Positions 21,943-28,272 of a stretch of 31,150 bases of DNA are shown here, one piece after another (within the stretch, counting starts at the first letter, position 1; every line of letters starts with the position of its first letter). The stretch covers positions 1 to 31,150 of IMG/VR virus record IMGVR_UViG_3300041809_003455; one strand, written 5' to 3'. Both the position numbers and the translations under genes were made by a program. The notes below the pieces were generated by a model. The model saw only the letters and a list, made by a program, of their open reading frames with translations. It made no database searches and was not told the origin of the DNA. The stretch is from a virus.

Positions 21943-22712
21943 TGGACCTGCACGAAGTCGCTGCGATCATCGCAGGCGCCGGCGGCGGCTCGGACCTTCG
22001 CCTGCGCCTCGGCACCGTCACGGCCTTGGCCGGTGACGGCACGTTCTCGGCGACGATCGCCGGCTCAAGCGTCGCCGTCAGCGGGATCCGCGCCTTTGCG
22101 AGCGTCTCGCCGACCGTGGGCAAGGGCATTTGGCTCGCCATCCAGGGCGCCGATGTCTTCGGCGTGGGGTCGATCGGTGCGCCGGCTGGCGTCATTCCCG
22201 CGGGGCTCATCGCCATGTGGTCGGGCTCAATCGCCTCGATTCCGGCCGGCTGGGCGCTCTGCAACGGCGCAAACGGTACCCCGGACCTGCGCGACAAGTT
22301 CGTGGTGGGCGCCTCGCGCGACGTCGGCGGGCTGGCCGAGTCGACGGTCTCAGGCGCCGCAGCGCAGAGCGGCGGCTCAGCGAGCACCGGGAGCTCGAGC
22401 GCCGGTTCGCACCAGCACACCGACCCGGCGAGTGGCGCCTACCAGCTCCAGCTCGCCGACATCCCCAGCCACCGCCACGCCATCACGGTCAACCTGGAGC
22501 GCGCCGACTCCGCGGGCACGAGCAACACGCACCGCGGCACCGCCGCCGGCCGCGAGATCGACACGACCAGCACCTCGCCCATCGACTTCGCGGGCGGCAG
22601 CGGCTCGCACTCCCACCCGAGCGGTGGGCTGACCGACGCGCAGGGCAGCCACGCCCACACCACCGCCACGCTGCCGCCGTTCTACGCGCTCGCCTTCATC
22701 ATGAAGCTCTAG
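21942..22712 (+). CDS. Tail fibre / collar-type receptor-binding protein
   Basis: 256 aa. Residues about 1-80 form a beta domain with OB-like features (LGTVTALAGDGTFSATIAGS). A tail-collar domain follows: IPAGLIAMWSGSIASIPAGW, LCNGANGTPDLRDKFVVGAS. The C-terminal third has repeated His-x-His units (SHQH, SHRH, SHSH, SHAH) and ends ATLPPFYALAFIMKL, the usual end of collar-type fibres. Such HxH rows coordinate metal along the needle tip in known phage fibres. This should be the receptor-binding tip and so the main host-range determinant in the window. AGGGAGG follows the stop and serves the next gene. Confidence 0.82.
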   Translation: MDLHEVAAIIAGAGGGSDLRLRLGTVTALAGDGTFSATIAGSSVAVSGIRAFASVSPTVGKGIWLAIQGADVFGVGSIGAPAGVIPAGLIAMWSGSIASIPAGWALCNGANGTPDLRDKFVVGASRDVGGLAESTVSGAAAQSGGSASTGSSSAGSHQHTDPASGAYQLQLADIPSHRHAITVNLERADSAGTSNTHRGTAAGREIDTTSTSPIDFAGGSGSHSHPSGGLTDAQGSHAHTTATLPPFYALAFIMKL

Positions 22713-22724
22713 GGAGGTGCGGGC

Positions 22725-23072
22725 ATGACTGAGGAAGCGCCGCCGCCGGTCGGGGCCGTGCCGGGCTTCACGCCCGAGCAGGTCTGGGTGCTCGACGTGG
22801 TCGCCGAGCGGGCCGCCCAGAAGGCAATCGACGGTCTCGTGAGGCGCGACTGTCCGCTACCCTGCAGCCGCATGCTGGCAGTCGAACAGGTCGTCTTCGG
22901 TCGGGCCGAGTCGGGCCTTGCCGGTCTCGATGCGCGCATGCCGGCAAACGAGCGCGCCATCGCCGAGGTGGCCGACACGATCGTCTGGCTGAAGCGCACC
23001 ATCGCCGGCGCTCTTGCTGCCGGCGGCGTTGGCCTTGCCGTCTGGTCACTCGAGACGCTGCTGCGCCACTAA
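22725..23072 (+). CDS. XhlA-like membrane protein, lysis-associated
   Basis: 115 aa. The middle forms an amphipathic helix (LDARMPANERAIAEVADTIV) and the C-terminus one membrane segment (IAGALAAGGVGLAVWSLETL). This layout, a coiled region before a single C-terminal membrane span, is that of XhlA/hemolysin-type phage lysis proteins that work with a holin. It follows the fibre gene at 12 bp and begins the lysis block. Function is inferred from shape and place. Confidence 0.55.
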   Translation: MTEEAPPPVGAVPGFTPEQVWVLDVVAERAAQKAIDGLVRRDCPLPCSRMLAVEQVVFGRAESGLAGLDARMPANERAIAEVADTIVWLKRTIAGALAAGGVGLAVWSLETLLRH

Positions 23073-23100
23073 GGGGGAGGCTTTTCAGTCCACGCAACCT

Positions 23101-23622
23101 GTGACACTCCCAGCTGACACTTTGAGCCGGCCCTGGACGACAAGAGAGCTTGCTCAGCTGCGCGCCGAGCGCACGCTGGGGGCCGCGGCGCTGGCCGAGC
23201 GCCTCGAGCGCAGCCTCTGGTCTGTGAAGTCGCAGGCCAAGCGGGAACGCATCTCGCTGCGCCGCTGCGGCGAGGGCCGCGGTTTGGCGCTCGGTCAGCC
23301 GCGAGCCGTGCGGCTCAGCCTCGGGGTACATGCCGCCGCGGTGGCCGACCCGGACATGGCTGGGCAGAGAGCCTTGCTGTACCGCGAAGCTGCGCTCTGC
23401 CCGGACTGCGGCCGGCGGCGGGTCACCGTGCCGGAGACCGGCCTCTGCGAGCTCTGCCACGTCGAGTTCCTCGAGCAGAGCTTCTCGACCGCGCGGCCGG
23501 CCCTGCGCCAGGCCGAGGCGCTCTTTGTGGCGATCGCCGAGCACTTCGGCTCCCAGATGGACACCCAGCGCCTGCTCGCCCAGGCACGCAAGCGCCGCCA
23601 GCGGGCGCGAGGGCGCACATGA
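23101..23622 (+). CDS. HTH and zinc-ribbon DNA-binding protein
   Basis: 173 aa from GTG 23101, the first in-frame start after the previous stop; the good ribosome site GGGGGAGG (23075-23082) is rather far from it, so the start is unsure. Residues 10-60 (PWTTRELAQLRAERTLGAAA, LERSLWSVKSQAKRERISL) resemble SANT/Myb-like or GcrA-type HTH units. CPDCG and CELCH form a zinc ribbon at about residues 100-120, followed by helices. Such genes sit beside HNH genes in actinophages. The role could be transcriptional or in packaging. It overlaps the next gene by 4 bp. Confidence 0.65.
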   Translation: MTLPADTLSRPWTTRELAQLRAERTLGAAALAERLERSLWSVKSQAKRERISLRRCGEGRGLALGQPRAVRLSLGVHAAAVADPDMAGQRALLYREAALCPDCGRRRVTVPETGLCELCHVEFLEQSFSTARPALRQAEALFVAIAEHFGSQMDTQRLLAQARKRRQRARGRT

Positions 23623-24089
23623 GCCGCTTCGCGCGCCCCTGCCGCGTCTGCGGGGCGCGCTCCGAGCCTGGCCGGGACCGTTGCCGGCGCCACCTCTCGG
23701 GCTCGGGTCGCGCCTCGAGCTGTCGCAGCTGCGGGGCGCGCACCGACGGGGCGCCCTACTGCGCAGCCTGCGCCGCCGCCCTTGAGGCCGAGCGCCTCGC
23801 TACTCAGCCCTACCGCGCCGAGTACTCATCGGCCGAGTATCTGGGCAACCGCCGCCGCCGCTACGAGCTTGCCGGTGGCCTCTGCGAGGTCTGCGAGCAG
23901 CCACTGGACCCGCAGAACTTCGAGTGCCACCACGTCGTCGCTTTGGCAGACGGCGGCGACTCCAGCCTTGCCAACCTGCGCGTGACGCACGGACGACCAT
24001 GTCACCAGGACATGACCGCCGACCAGCGTCGCAGACGCAAGGCAAGGAGGAGAGTCGATGAGCACAGCGGACCAGATCGTCGCCCGTAA
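23619..24089 (+). CDS. HNH endonuclease with two zinc knuckles
   Basis: 156 aa. CRVCG and CRSCG with CAAC give N-terminal zinc-binding pairs. The HNH core is at about residues 90-130: GGLCEVCEQPLDPQNFECHH, VVALADGGDSSLANLRV, then HGRPCHQDMTADQRRRRKAR. It is a second HNH protein besides that at 7769 and, placed in the lysis block, could be a free-standing homing-type nuclease or a DNA-processing enzyme. It overlaps the endolysin start by 32 bp in another frame. Confidence 0.82.
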   Translation: MSRFARPCRVCGARSEPGRDRCRRHLSGSGRASSCRSCGARTDGAPYCAACAAALEAERLATQPYRAEYSSAEYLGNRRRRYELAGGLCEVCEQPLDPQNFECHHVVALADGGDSSLANLRVTHGRPCHQDMTADQRRRRKARRRVDEHSGPDRRP

Positions 24090-24810
24090 GGAGCGCATGG
24101 CCCTCTATGCCAGGGCGCACGGCCTGGCACTCGCGCCCGGCTTCAACCCGCAGGTCGGCATCTTCGGCGGGGCCGCGGTGCGCACTCTGAAGATCATCCA
24201 GACCTACCTCGACCTGCCGGCCAGCGGCAAGTGGGGGCCGGCGCTGCAGGCGGCGCTCTTTCCCGCTGTGCCACAGATCCGCCACGACTACCACGCGCTG
24301 CGCTCAAGCGGCACACGTCTGCTCGCGGCCGTGCGGCTCTTTGTGCTGCACGACATGGAGGACACCGCGCTGGACCAGGCGGCCGAGGACACCGGGAGGT
24401 TCTTCGAGAGCCGGGCGGCGCAGGGCTCGGCCCACTTCGGTATCGACGACGCGCATATCCAGCAGTACCTGAACCTGGACGTGATCCCCTGGGGCGCGCC
24501 ACACGCCAACGCGCAGGGCGTGCACATCGAGCAGATGGGGGCAGCAAGCTGGACCGCTGCGCAGTGGCTTACCCGGGCGCGGGGCACCCTCGACCGCGCC
24601 GGCTGGCTGCTTAGCCACCTGCACCGCCAGTTCCCGCGCGTGCCGCTCGAGATCCTCGGGGATGCGCAGCTGCGCGCCGGCGTGGCCGGCATCACCACGC
24701 ACCGCCAGGTCACCCGCGTCTTTGGGCCGGCCGGCGGCCATACAGACCCCGGGCCGCACTACCCGCTCATCTACGTGGTCGGCCAGGCGCGCTTTGTCGC
24801 CTCACTGTAG
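24058..24810 (+). CDS. Endolysin: N-acetylmuramoyl-L-alanine amidase
   Basis: 250 aa. It cuts the bond between muramic acid and the peptide stem at the end of infection. Residues about 20-75 resemble a peptidoglycan-binding domain (IFGGAAVRTLKIIQTYLDL, ASGKWGPALQAAL). The amidase-2 domain covers about 90-240, with likely zinc ligands H98 in VLHDME, H215 in TTHRQV and D230 in GHTDPGPHY, plus QGVHIEQMG. It has no signal peptide, so it would depend on a holin. AAGGAGGAG precedes the ATG, which overlaps the HNH gene. All key residues are present. Confidence 0.85.
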   Translation: MSTADQIVARKERMALYARAHGLALAPGFNPQVGIFGGAAVRTLKIIQTYLDLPASGKWGPALQAALFPAVPQIRHDYHALRSSGTRLLAAVRLFVLHDMEDTALDQAAEDTGRFFESRAAQGSAHFGIDDAHIQQYLNLDVIPWGAPHANAQGVHIEQMGAASWTAAQWLTRARGTLDRAGWLLSHLHRQFPRVPLEILGDAQLRAGVAGITTHRQVTRVFGPAGGHTDPGPHYPLIYVVGQARFVASL

Positions 24811-24819
24811 GAGGGATCC

Positions 24820-25584
24820 GTGATCTACCGCACCGGCAAGCTGGCCAAAGAGACCGACGAGCGCACCCTGCAGCTTGGGCGCTACCTCGCCCCGGCGCTG
24901 CCGGCGCCGCCGCCCGCCTGCGACTACGCCGCCAAGATCCTCGCCTGGCGCATGCTCGGTAACGACAGAGTCGGCGACTGCGCCCTGGCCGGCCAGGCCC
25001 ACGCCGACATGCTCTGGGCCAAATGCGCCGAGGGCCGCGAGCTGCGCATCTCTGAGGCCATGGTGATCGGCGCCTACGCCAAGCTGACCGGCTACGTGCC
25101 GGGGGAGGCGAGCACCGACCGCGGCACGACGTTGCTCGCCGCACTACGGTTCTGGCGCAAGTGCGGCATCGACGGCCAGCGCCTGCGCGCCTTCGTCGAG
25201 GTCGACCCGCGCGACACGGACAACGTGAAGCGCACGATCGACTGGTTCGGCTGCGCCTATGTCGGGGTCGAGCTGCCCGATGCGGTGCTGCCCCACGCGC
25301 TGCCCCTGCCGCCCTGGACCTGTTCACCGGACGGCACTCAGGCGCGCCAGCCCAACCGCGCAAACGGTCACTGCGTGATCTACGCGGCCTACAACGCAAG
25401 CGGTCCGGTGGCCGTCACCTGGGGCACCACGGTGCAGGTCTCCTGGGCCTTCCATGCGGCCTACTGCGACGAGCTCTACGCCATGCTCGCACCGTCCTGG
25501 CTGCGGGCCGGCTGGCTTGCGCAGATCAATCCGCTCTTTGACGCCGAGACGCTGGCGGCCGACCTTGCGGCGATCGCCGGCTAG
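24820..25584 (+). CDS. Papain-like cysteine protease-type protein in the lysis block
   Basis: 254 aa, GTG start with GGAGGGA just upstream. NDRVGDCALAGQAH places a Cys (C54) at a helix start, and ANGHCVIYAAY supplies a His (H184) before a strand, followed by AVTWGTTVQVSW. This Cys...His...(W/N) order matches the papain/NlpC-like fold. It has no signal peptide or membrane segment. Set between the amidase and a holin-like gene, it might be a second cell-wall enzyme or act on host proteins. The family is inferred from motif order. A GCGCAAACGGT word lies at 25358-25368. Confidence 0.55.
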   Translation: MIYRTGKLAKETDERTLQLGRYLAPALPAPPPACDYAAKILAWRMLGNDRVGDCALAGQAHADMLWAKCAEGRELRISEAMVIGAYAKLTGYVPGEASTDRGTTLLAALRFWRKCGIDGQRLRAFVEVDPRDTDNVKRTIDWFGCAYVGVELPDAVLPHALPLPPWTCSPDGTQARQPNRANGHCVIYAAYNASGPVAVTWGTTVQVSWAFHAAYCDELYAMLAPSWLRAGWLAQINPLFDAETLAADLAAIAG

Positions 25585-25601
25585 ACAGGGAGGGACTTTC
25601 C

Positions 25602-25841
25602 GTGAAAGCCAAGATCAAGGCCGCCCTTGCGGTGCTCGGTCGCGCCTTCGTCGTCGGGGCGGTCGGCGGCGTGGGCACCTACCTCACCGACAACGGCCTG
25701 CCGCACGACCTGCACGCCGCCGCTTCCGGCATGCTCTACGCCGCCGCCGGCGGCGGCCTGGCCGCGGTCTTTACGATCGTCGAGCAGTGGTTCGACACCT
25801 CGCAGAAGGCCTTCGGCCGGGTGGCAAAGGCAGCCCCCTGA
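25602..25841 (+). CDS. Holin-like small membrane protein
   Basis: 79 aa, GTG start with AGGGAGGGA upstream. It has a basic start (MKAKIKAALAVLGRAF), a Gly/Ala-rich hydrophobic segment (VVGAVGGVGTYLT), then a second one (AAASGMLYAAAGGGLAAVFT), and a charged C-terminus. Size, two possible membrane spans and place after the endolysin suggest a holin that forms membrane lesions for the endolysin. It is the last gene of the rightward late operon. Confidence 0.6.
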   Translation: MKAKIKAALAVLGRAFVVGAVGGVGTYLTDNGLPHDLHAAASGMLYAAAGGGLAAVFTIVEQWFDTSQKAFGRVAKAAP

Positions 25842-26163
25842 GCCACCACGTGGCAGTACGATTCGGCTGCTCGGACCCCGAAAACTAGTGCTAAGGCGCT
25901 AGGTTTGCATGCCCCCGCAGGGGCGCGATAGGGTCTTGCCCACGGCGCGCCGTTGGGCGGGGGACGTCTCCTCGGGCGCCGTCAGTTAGGGGAGTCAAAC
26001 CACCAAGGAAGCGACGCTTCGCACCGTCGCCGTCTTTTGCGACGACCGGCGCGGCCGGCGTGCCGAAGGAGGTGAGTGCCTGCTCGACTTGTAAGCGGCA
26101 ACCACCCTTTAGGGAGGCACGACCTTGCTCCTTCAAAAACGAAGGCGCCCCCGCCTGGACAGC
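25842..26163. other. Gene-free, dyad-rich region between lysis and early genes
   Basis: No convincing gene was found in these 322 bp. Several short dyads occur in a row: GCCAC-CAC-GTGGC just after the holin stop (25842-25854), GCCCC-CGCA-GGGGC near 25912-25925, the palindrome CGGCGCGCCG framed by GCCCA and TGGGC near 25937-25957, GAAGCG-A-CGCTTC near 26005-26017, and CGTCGC-8-GCGACG near 26025-26044. A perfect ribosome-site sequence AAGGAGGTGA (26066-26075) has no good gene after it. TTGCAT, 18 bases and TAGGGT near 25905-25936 could be a rightward promoter. Candidate roles are control region, cos site or small RNA. Confidence 0.5.
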
Positions 26164-26421
26164 ATGGGCGCCCCCGGTCCGCGTGTGAAGCGAACGTCAC
26201 CTATCGTTGACCCTCGCCTGGCCACTGTCAACCACTCTGCGGCGCTTGTGCGCCACTCTCCGCCACTCTCGGAGTCGGTCTTGCGAGCCGACACCGCCTC
26301 GCGTCTGGCGTGCCATCTCTCGCTTGCGAGCTACTGGCCGGGCCTCGGCCTGCTGATCCTCGCCGTCTGCCTGATCGCCTCGGTGCTGCTCGGCCTGCTC
26401 TTGGGCGGTGGTTGGTCGTGA
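26164..26421 (+). CDS. Small membrane protein opening the early operon
   Basis: 85 aa if the ATG at 26164 is used; no ribosome site supports it, and shorter starts (GTG near 26248) are possible. The N-terminal part looks weakly coding. The C-terminus is a clear membrane segment, YWPGLGLLILAVCLIASVLL followed by GLLLGGGWS. The stop TGA overlaps the GTG of the next gene (GTGA), the same coupling used elsewhere in this operon, which supports real translation of at least the 3' part. Function unknown. Confidence 0.45.
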   Translation: MGAPGPRVKRTSPIVDPRLATVNHSAALVRHSPPLSESVLRADTASRLACHLSLASYWPGLGLLILAVCLIASVLLGLLLGGGWS

Positions 26422-26648
26422 GCGAGCCGCGCCCGTATGAGGTCCGCATCGACCCCGCCGACCTCTTCAAGCTGCCCACCGTCTTAGACACCACCGACCT
26501 CATGAACGTGCTGCGCATCGGCGAGAACCACGTGCGCCAGCTCGTCGAGGCCGGCCAGCTGCACCGCCTTAAGTACAGCCGCGAGGTCAAGGTCTACCGC
26601 GGCGAGGTGCTGCGCTTCCTGCGCGAGCAGTCGGGGGTGATGGGCTGA
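26418..26648 (+). CDS. Excisionase-family HTH DNA-binding protein
   Basis: 76 aa, GTG start. VLDTTDLMNVLRIGENHVRQ, then LVEAGQLHRLKYSREVKVYR and GEVLRFLREQ, match the MerR-like winged HTH of excisionase proteins, in which the second helix reads DNA and the wing follows. It may direct integrase toward excision or regulate the early operon. It is far from the integrase in the linear map. It overlaps both neighbours by 1-4 bp, so it is translated in a chain. Confidence 0.8.
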   Translation: MSEPRPYEVRIDPADLFKLPTVLDTTDLMNVLRIGENHVRQLVEAGQLHRLKYSREVKVYRGEVLRFLREQSGVMG

Positions 26649-27067
26649 TGGGCTCCTTTGCCCGCCAGGCGGCTCGCCGGCGCAAGGCTGCCCTGCAACG
26701 CCACCACGACTTGCTTGCGCCGCGCCAGCCCGAGCGACGGCGCCTGCGCCTCGCCCTCCAGCGCCAGGGCATTGAAGGCGCCGCACTTGAAGCGGAGCTG
26801 GACCGCCGCCTCGGTGCGCTGAGCGACGAAGAGCGGCAGCTGGAGCTGCGCATCACCCGCGAGAACGAGCTCATCGCTCAAGCCCTGGTCGTCCTCGGCC
26901 CCGACCGTCTCCAGGCGGAACTGCGCCTGGTCTGCTATCTCGACGAACGCTTCGGCCCGTCGCCCTGTGGTCGGGTCTACGTCCGCGACCTCTCTGACGA
27001 ACAGCTCGACCAGCTTGAGCTCTGGCTTGCGGCGCGCGAGGCAGGGAGGCGCGATGCGGACCGCTGA
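26648..27067 (+). CDS. Unrecognised helical early protein
   Basis: 139 aa. The N-terminus is very basic (FARQAARRRKAALQRHHDLL), followed by long charged helices (EAELDRRLGALSDEERQLEL, ITRENELIAQALVVLG) and a C-terminal VRDLSDEQLDQLELWLAARE. No family was recognised. It overlaps the ERF gene by 14 bp and may serve in recombination or replication by association. Confidence 0.65.
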   Translation: MGSFARQAARRRKAALQRHHDLLAPRQPERRRLRLALQRQGIEGAALEAELDRRLGALSDEERQLELRITRENELIAQALVVLGPDRLQAELRLVCYLDERFGPSPCGRVYVRDLSDEQLDQLELWLAAREAGRRDADR

Positions 27068-27830
27068 CTGCCTGAGCGAGCTCGCCGGCGCCCTGGCTGC
27101 CTTCAACTCAGAGGTCTCAAACCCGGTCGCCGACCAGGTGGCCAATGTCCACTCCAAGCGCACCGGCGCCGACTTCAGCTACCCCTACGCCGACCTCGGC
27201 GGGATCTCCGAGGTCGTGCGGCCGGTGCTCGCCAAGCATGGACTCTCGGTCACCCAGCTCGTCTGCTACGAGCGTGAGCGCACCTGGGTCGGGGCCAAGA
27301 CCGTCCTTTTGCACAGCTCGGGTCAGTCGCTTGAGTTCCCGCCGGTCTGGGTGCCGGTGCCCGACGAAGGATCGGCCCAGGACATCGGTAAGGCGATCTC
27401 CTACAGCCGCCGCTACGGGTATCTGGCGGCGCTCGGCCTGGCTGCGCGCGAGGAGGGCGATGGTCCCGCCGCCGGCCGACGGCGCGAGGGCGCAAGCGAT
27501 TGCTCGCAGTCCCGGCGTGCGCGCCCAGGTTCGCGGCCGGCGGTGCCGGTCATCGGCGAGGCCGCGGCGCGCGAGCTCATCGCCGTGGCCAACCGCAAGG
27601 GCAAGACCGCCGAGGACCTCAAGGGGTTCCTTGAGGCGATCGGCTACCACGGCGCACTCGCCGGCGCCTCACCGCAGGTCGCCGGGCGGGTGGCCAAGCG
27701 CCTCGAGGGCCTGCCCGACCTCTACGACGAAAACGGCGAGGCGCTCGTGCCTGCGGTGCAGGGGCAGCTCGCCGCGCCGGCGCCCGACGGCGCAGACGAG
27801 CCGTTTCGCGACGAGGGGCCAGCGTCATGA
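27054..27830 (+). CDS. erf: ERF-family single-strand annealing recombinase
   Basis: 258 aa. The ATG at 27054 follows GGGAGG by 5 bases. ERF features: AFNSEVSNPVADQVANVHSK, YPYADLGGISEVVRPVLAKH, GLSVTQ, and the hallmark QDIGKAISYSRRYGYLAALG. These proteins anneal single strands and circularise or recombine phage DNA. A basic linker (about residues 145-165) leads to a C-terminal helical domain. The stop overlaps the ATG of a 25-aa gene. A GCGCAAGCGATT variant of the repeated word lies in the linker (27490-27501). Confidence 0.9.
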   Translation: MRTADCLSELAGALAAFNSEVSNPVADQVANVHSKRTGADFSYPYADLGGISEVVRPVLAKHGLSVTQLVCYERERTWVGAKTVLLHSSGQSLEFPPVWVPVPDEGSAQDIGKAISYSRRYGYLAALGLAAREEGDGPAAGRRREGASDCSQSRRARPGSRPAVPVIGEAAARELIAVANRKGKTAEDLKGFLEAIGYHGALAGASPQVAGRVAKRLEGLPDLYDENGEALVPAVQGQLAAPAPDGADEPFRDEGPAS

Positions 27831-27904
27831 CGGTCGACCTCGAGGACGGCAGCTACGTCACCGTGCCGCCGGCCCAGCAGGTCTACGTCGCGGTGGCGCC
27901 ATGA
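27827..27904 (+). CDS. 25-residue microprotein gene
   Basis: It reads MTVDLEDGSYVTVPPAQQVY followed by VAVAP. Its ATG overlaps the ERF stop and its TGA overlaps the next ATG, 4 bp each (ATGA), the coupling used through this operon. GAGGGG lies 9 bases before the ATG. Without it there would be a 70-bp gap in a gapless operon. Function unknown. Confidence 0.5.
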   Translation: MTVDLEDGSYVTVPPAQQVYVAVAP

Positions 27905-28272
27905 GCCGCCCGGCCGAGCAGCTCGACCTGCTTGGCGCCTCACCGGCACCGGCGCCGGAGCCGGCTCATCCCCAGTGGGAGGAGCGCGACCCGCTTGAGG
28001 GTGCCAGGGCCTGGAAGCGCGACCATCCGCGCGCCTGGGCGCTGCTCGTGCGCTGGGCGCGGGCCGACGCCGCCCGCGGCCGGCGCTGCTCGATCGGCTT
28101 CTACGCCGAGCTGCTGCGCCGCCCGGAGTGGTGGACCGGCGAGGCTGTTGCCGACGACGAGTACCGTCTCAACAACACCTTTCGGGCCGGCTTGGTGCGC
28201 CTCATCGTGTGGGAGCACGCCGAGCTCGCCGACGCCTTCGAGACGCGGCGCAGCCGGGCGGGTGTGGCATGA
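27901..28272 (+). CDS. Conserved-type early phage protein, function unknown
   Basis: 123 aa. After a Pro/Ala-rich start (LDLLGASPAPAPEPAHPQWE), a compact domain has HPRAWALLVRWARADAARGR, IGFYAELLRRPEWWTGEAVA and DDEYRLNNTFRAGLVRLIVW. The pattern FYAELLRR...YRLNN...RAGLVR recalls small proteins of actinophage replication regions. I cannot name a family. It overlaps the next ATG by 4 bp, so it is coupled to the initiator-like gene. Confidence 0.7.
   Translation: MSRPAEQLDLLGASPAPAPEPAHPQWEERDPLEGARAWKRDHPRAWALLVRWARADAARGRRCSIGFYAELLRRPEWWTGEAVADDEYRLNNTFRAGLVRLIVWEHAELADAFETRRSRAGVA

Noticed and set aside
6101-25575. Repeated octamer GCGATCGC (about ten copies)
   Set aside because: It looks like the HIP1 repeat of cyanobacteria, but most copies read Ala-Ile-Ala or similar in preferred high-GC codons, so coding bias is enough to explain them.
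26072-26188. 38-codon frame starting GTG after AAGGAGG with a CSTCK motif
   Set aside because: The start lies inside the ribosome-site sequence, the frame is short, and composition is not coding-like.
25982-26200. Reverse-strand 72-codon frame in the gene-free region
   Set aside because: It has no ribosome site, is rich in Arg/Pro/Cys like other antisense frames of GC-rich DNA, and overlaps the dyads.
28128-28268. Extended N-terminus of the initiator-like gene
   Set aside because: It overlaps the preceding gene in another frame; the ATG at 28269 overlapping the stop is consistent with all neighbouring junctions.
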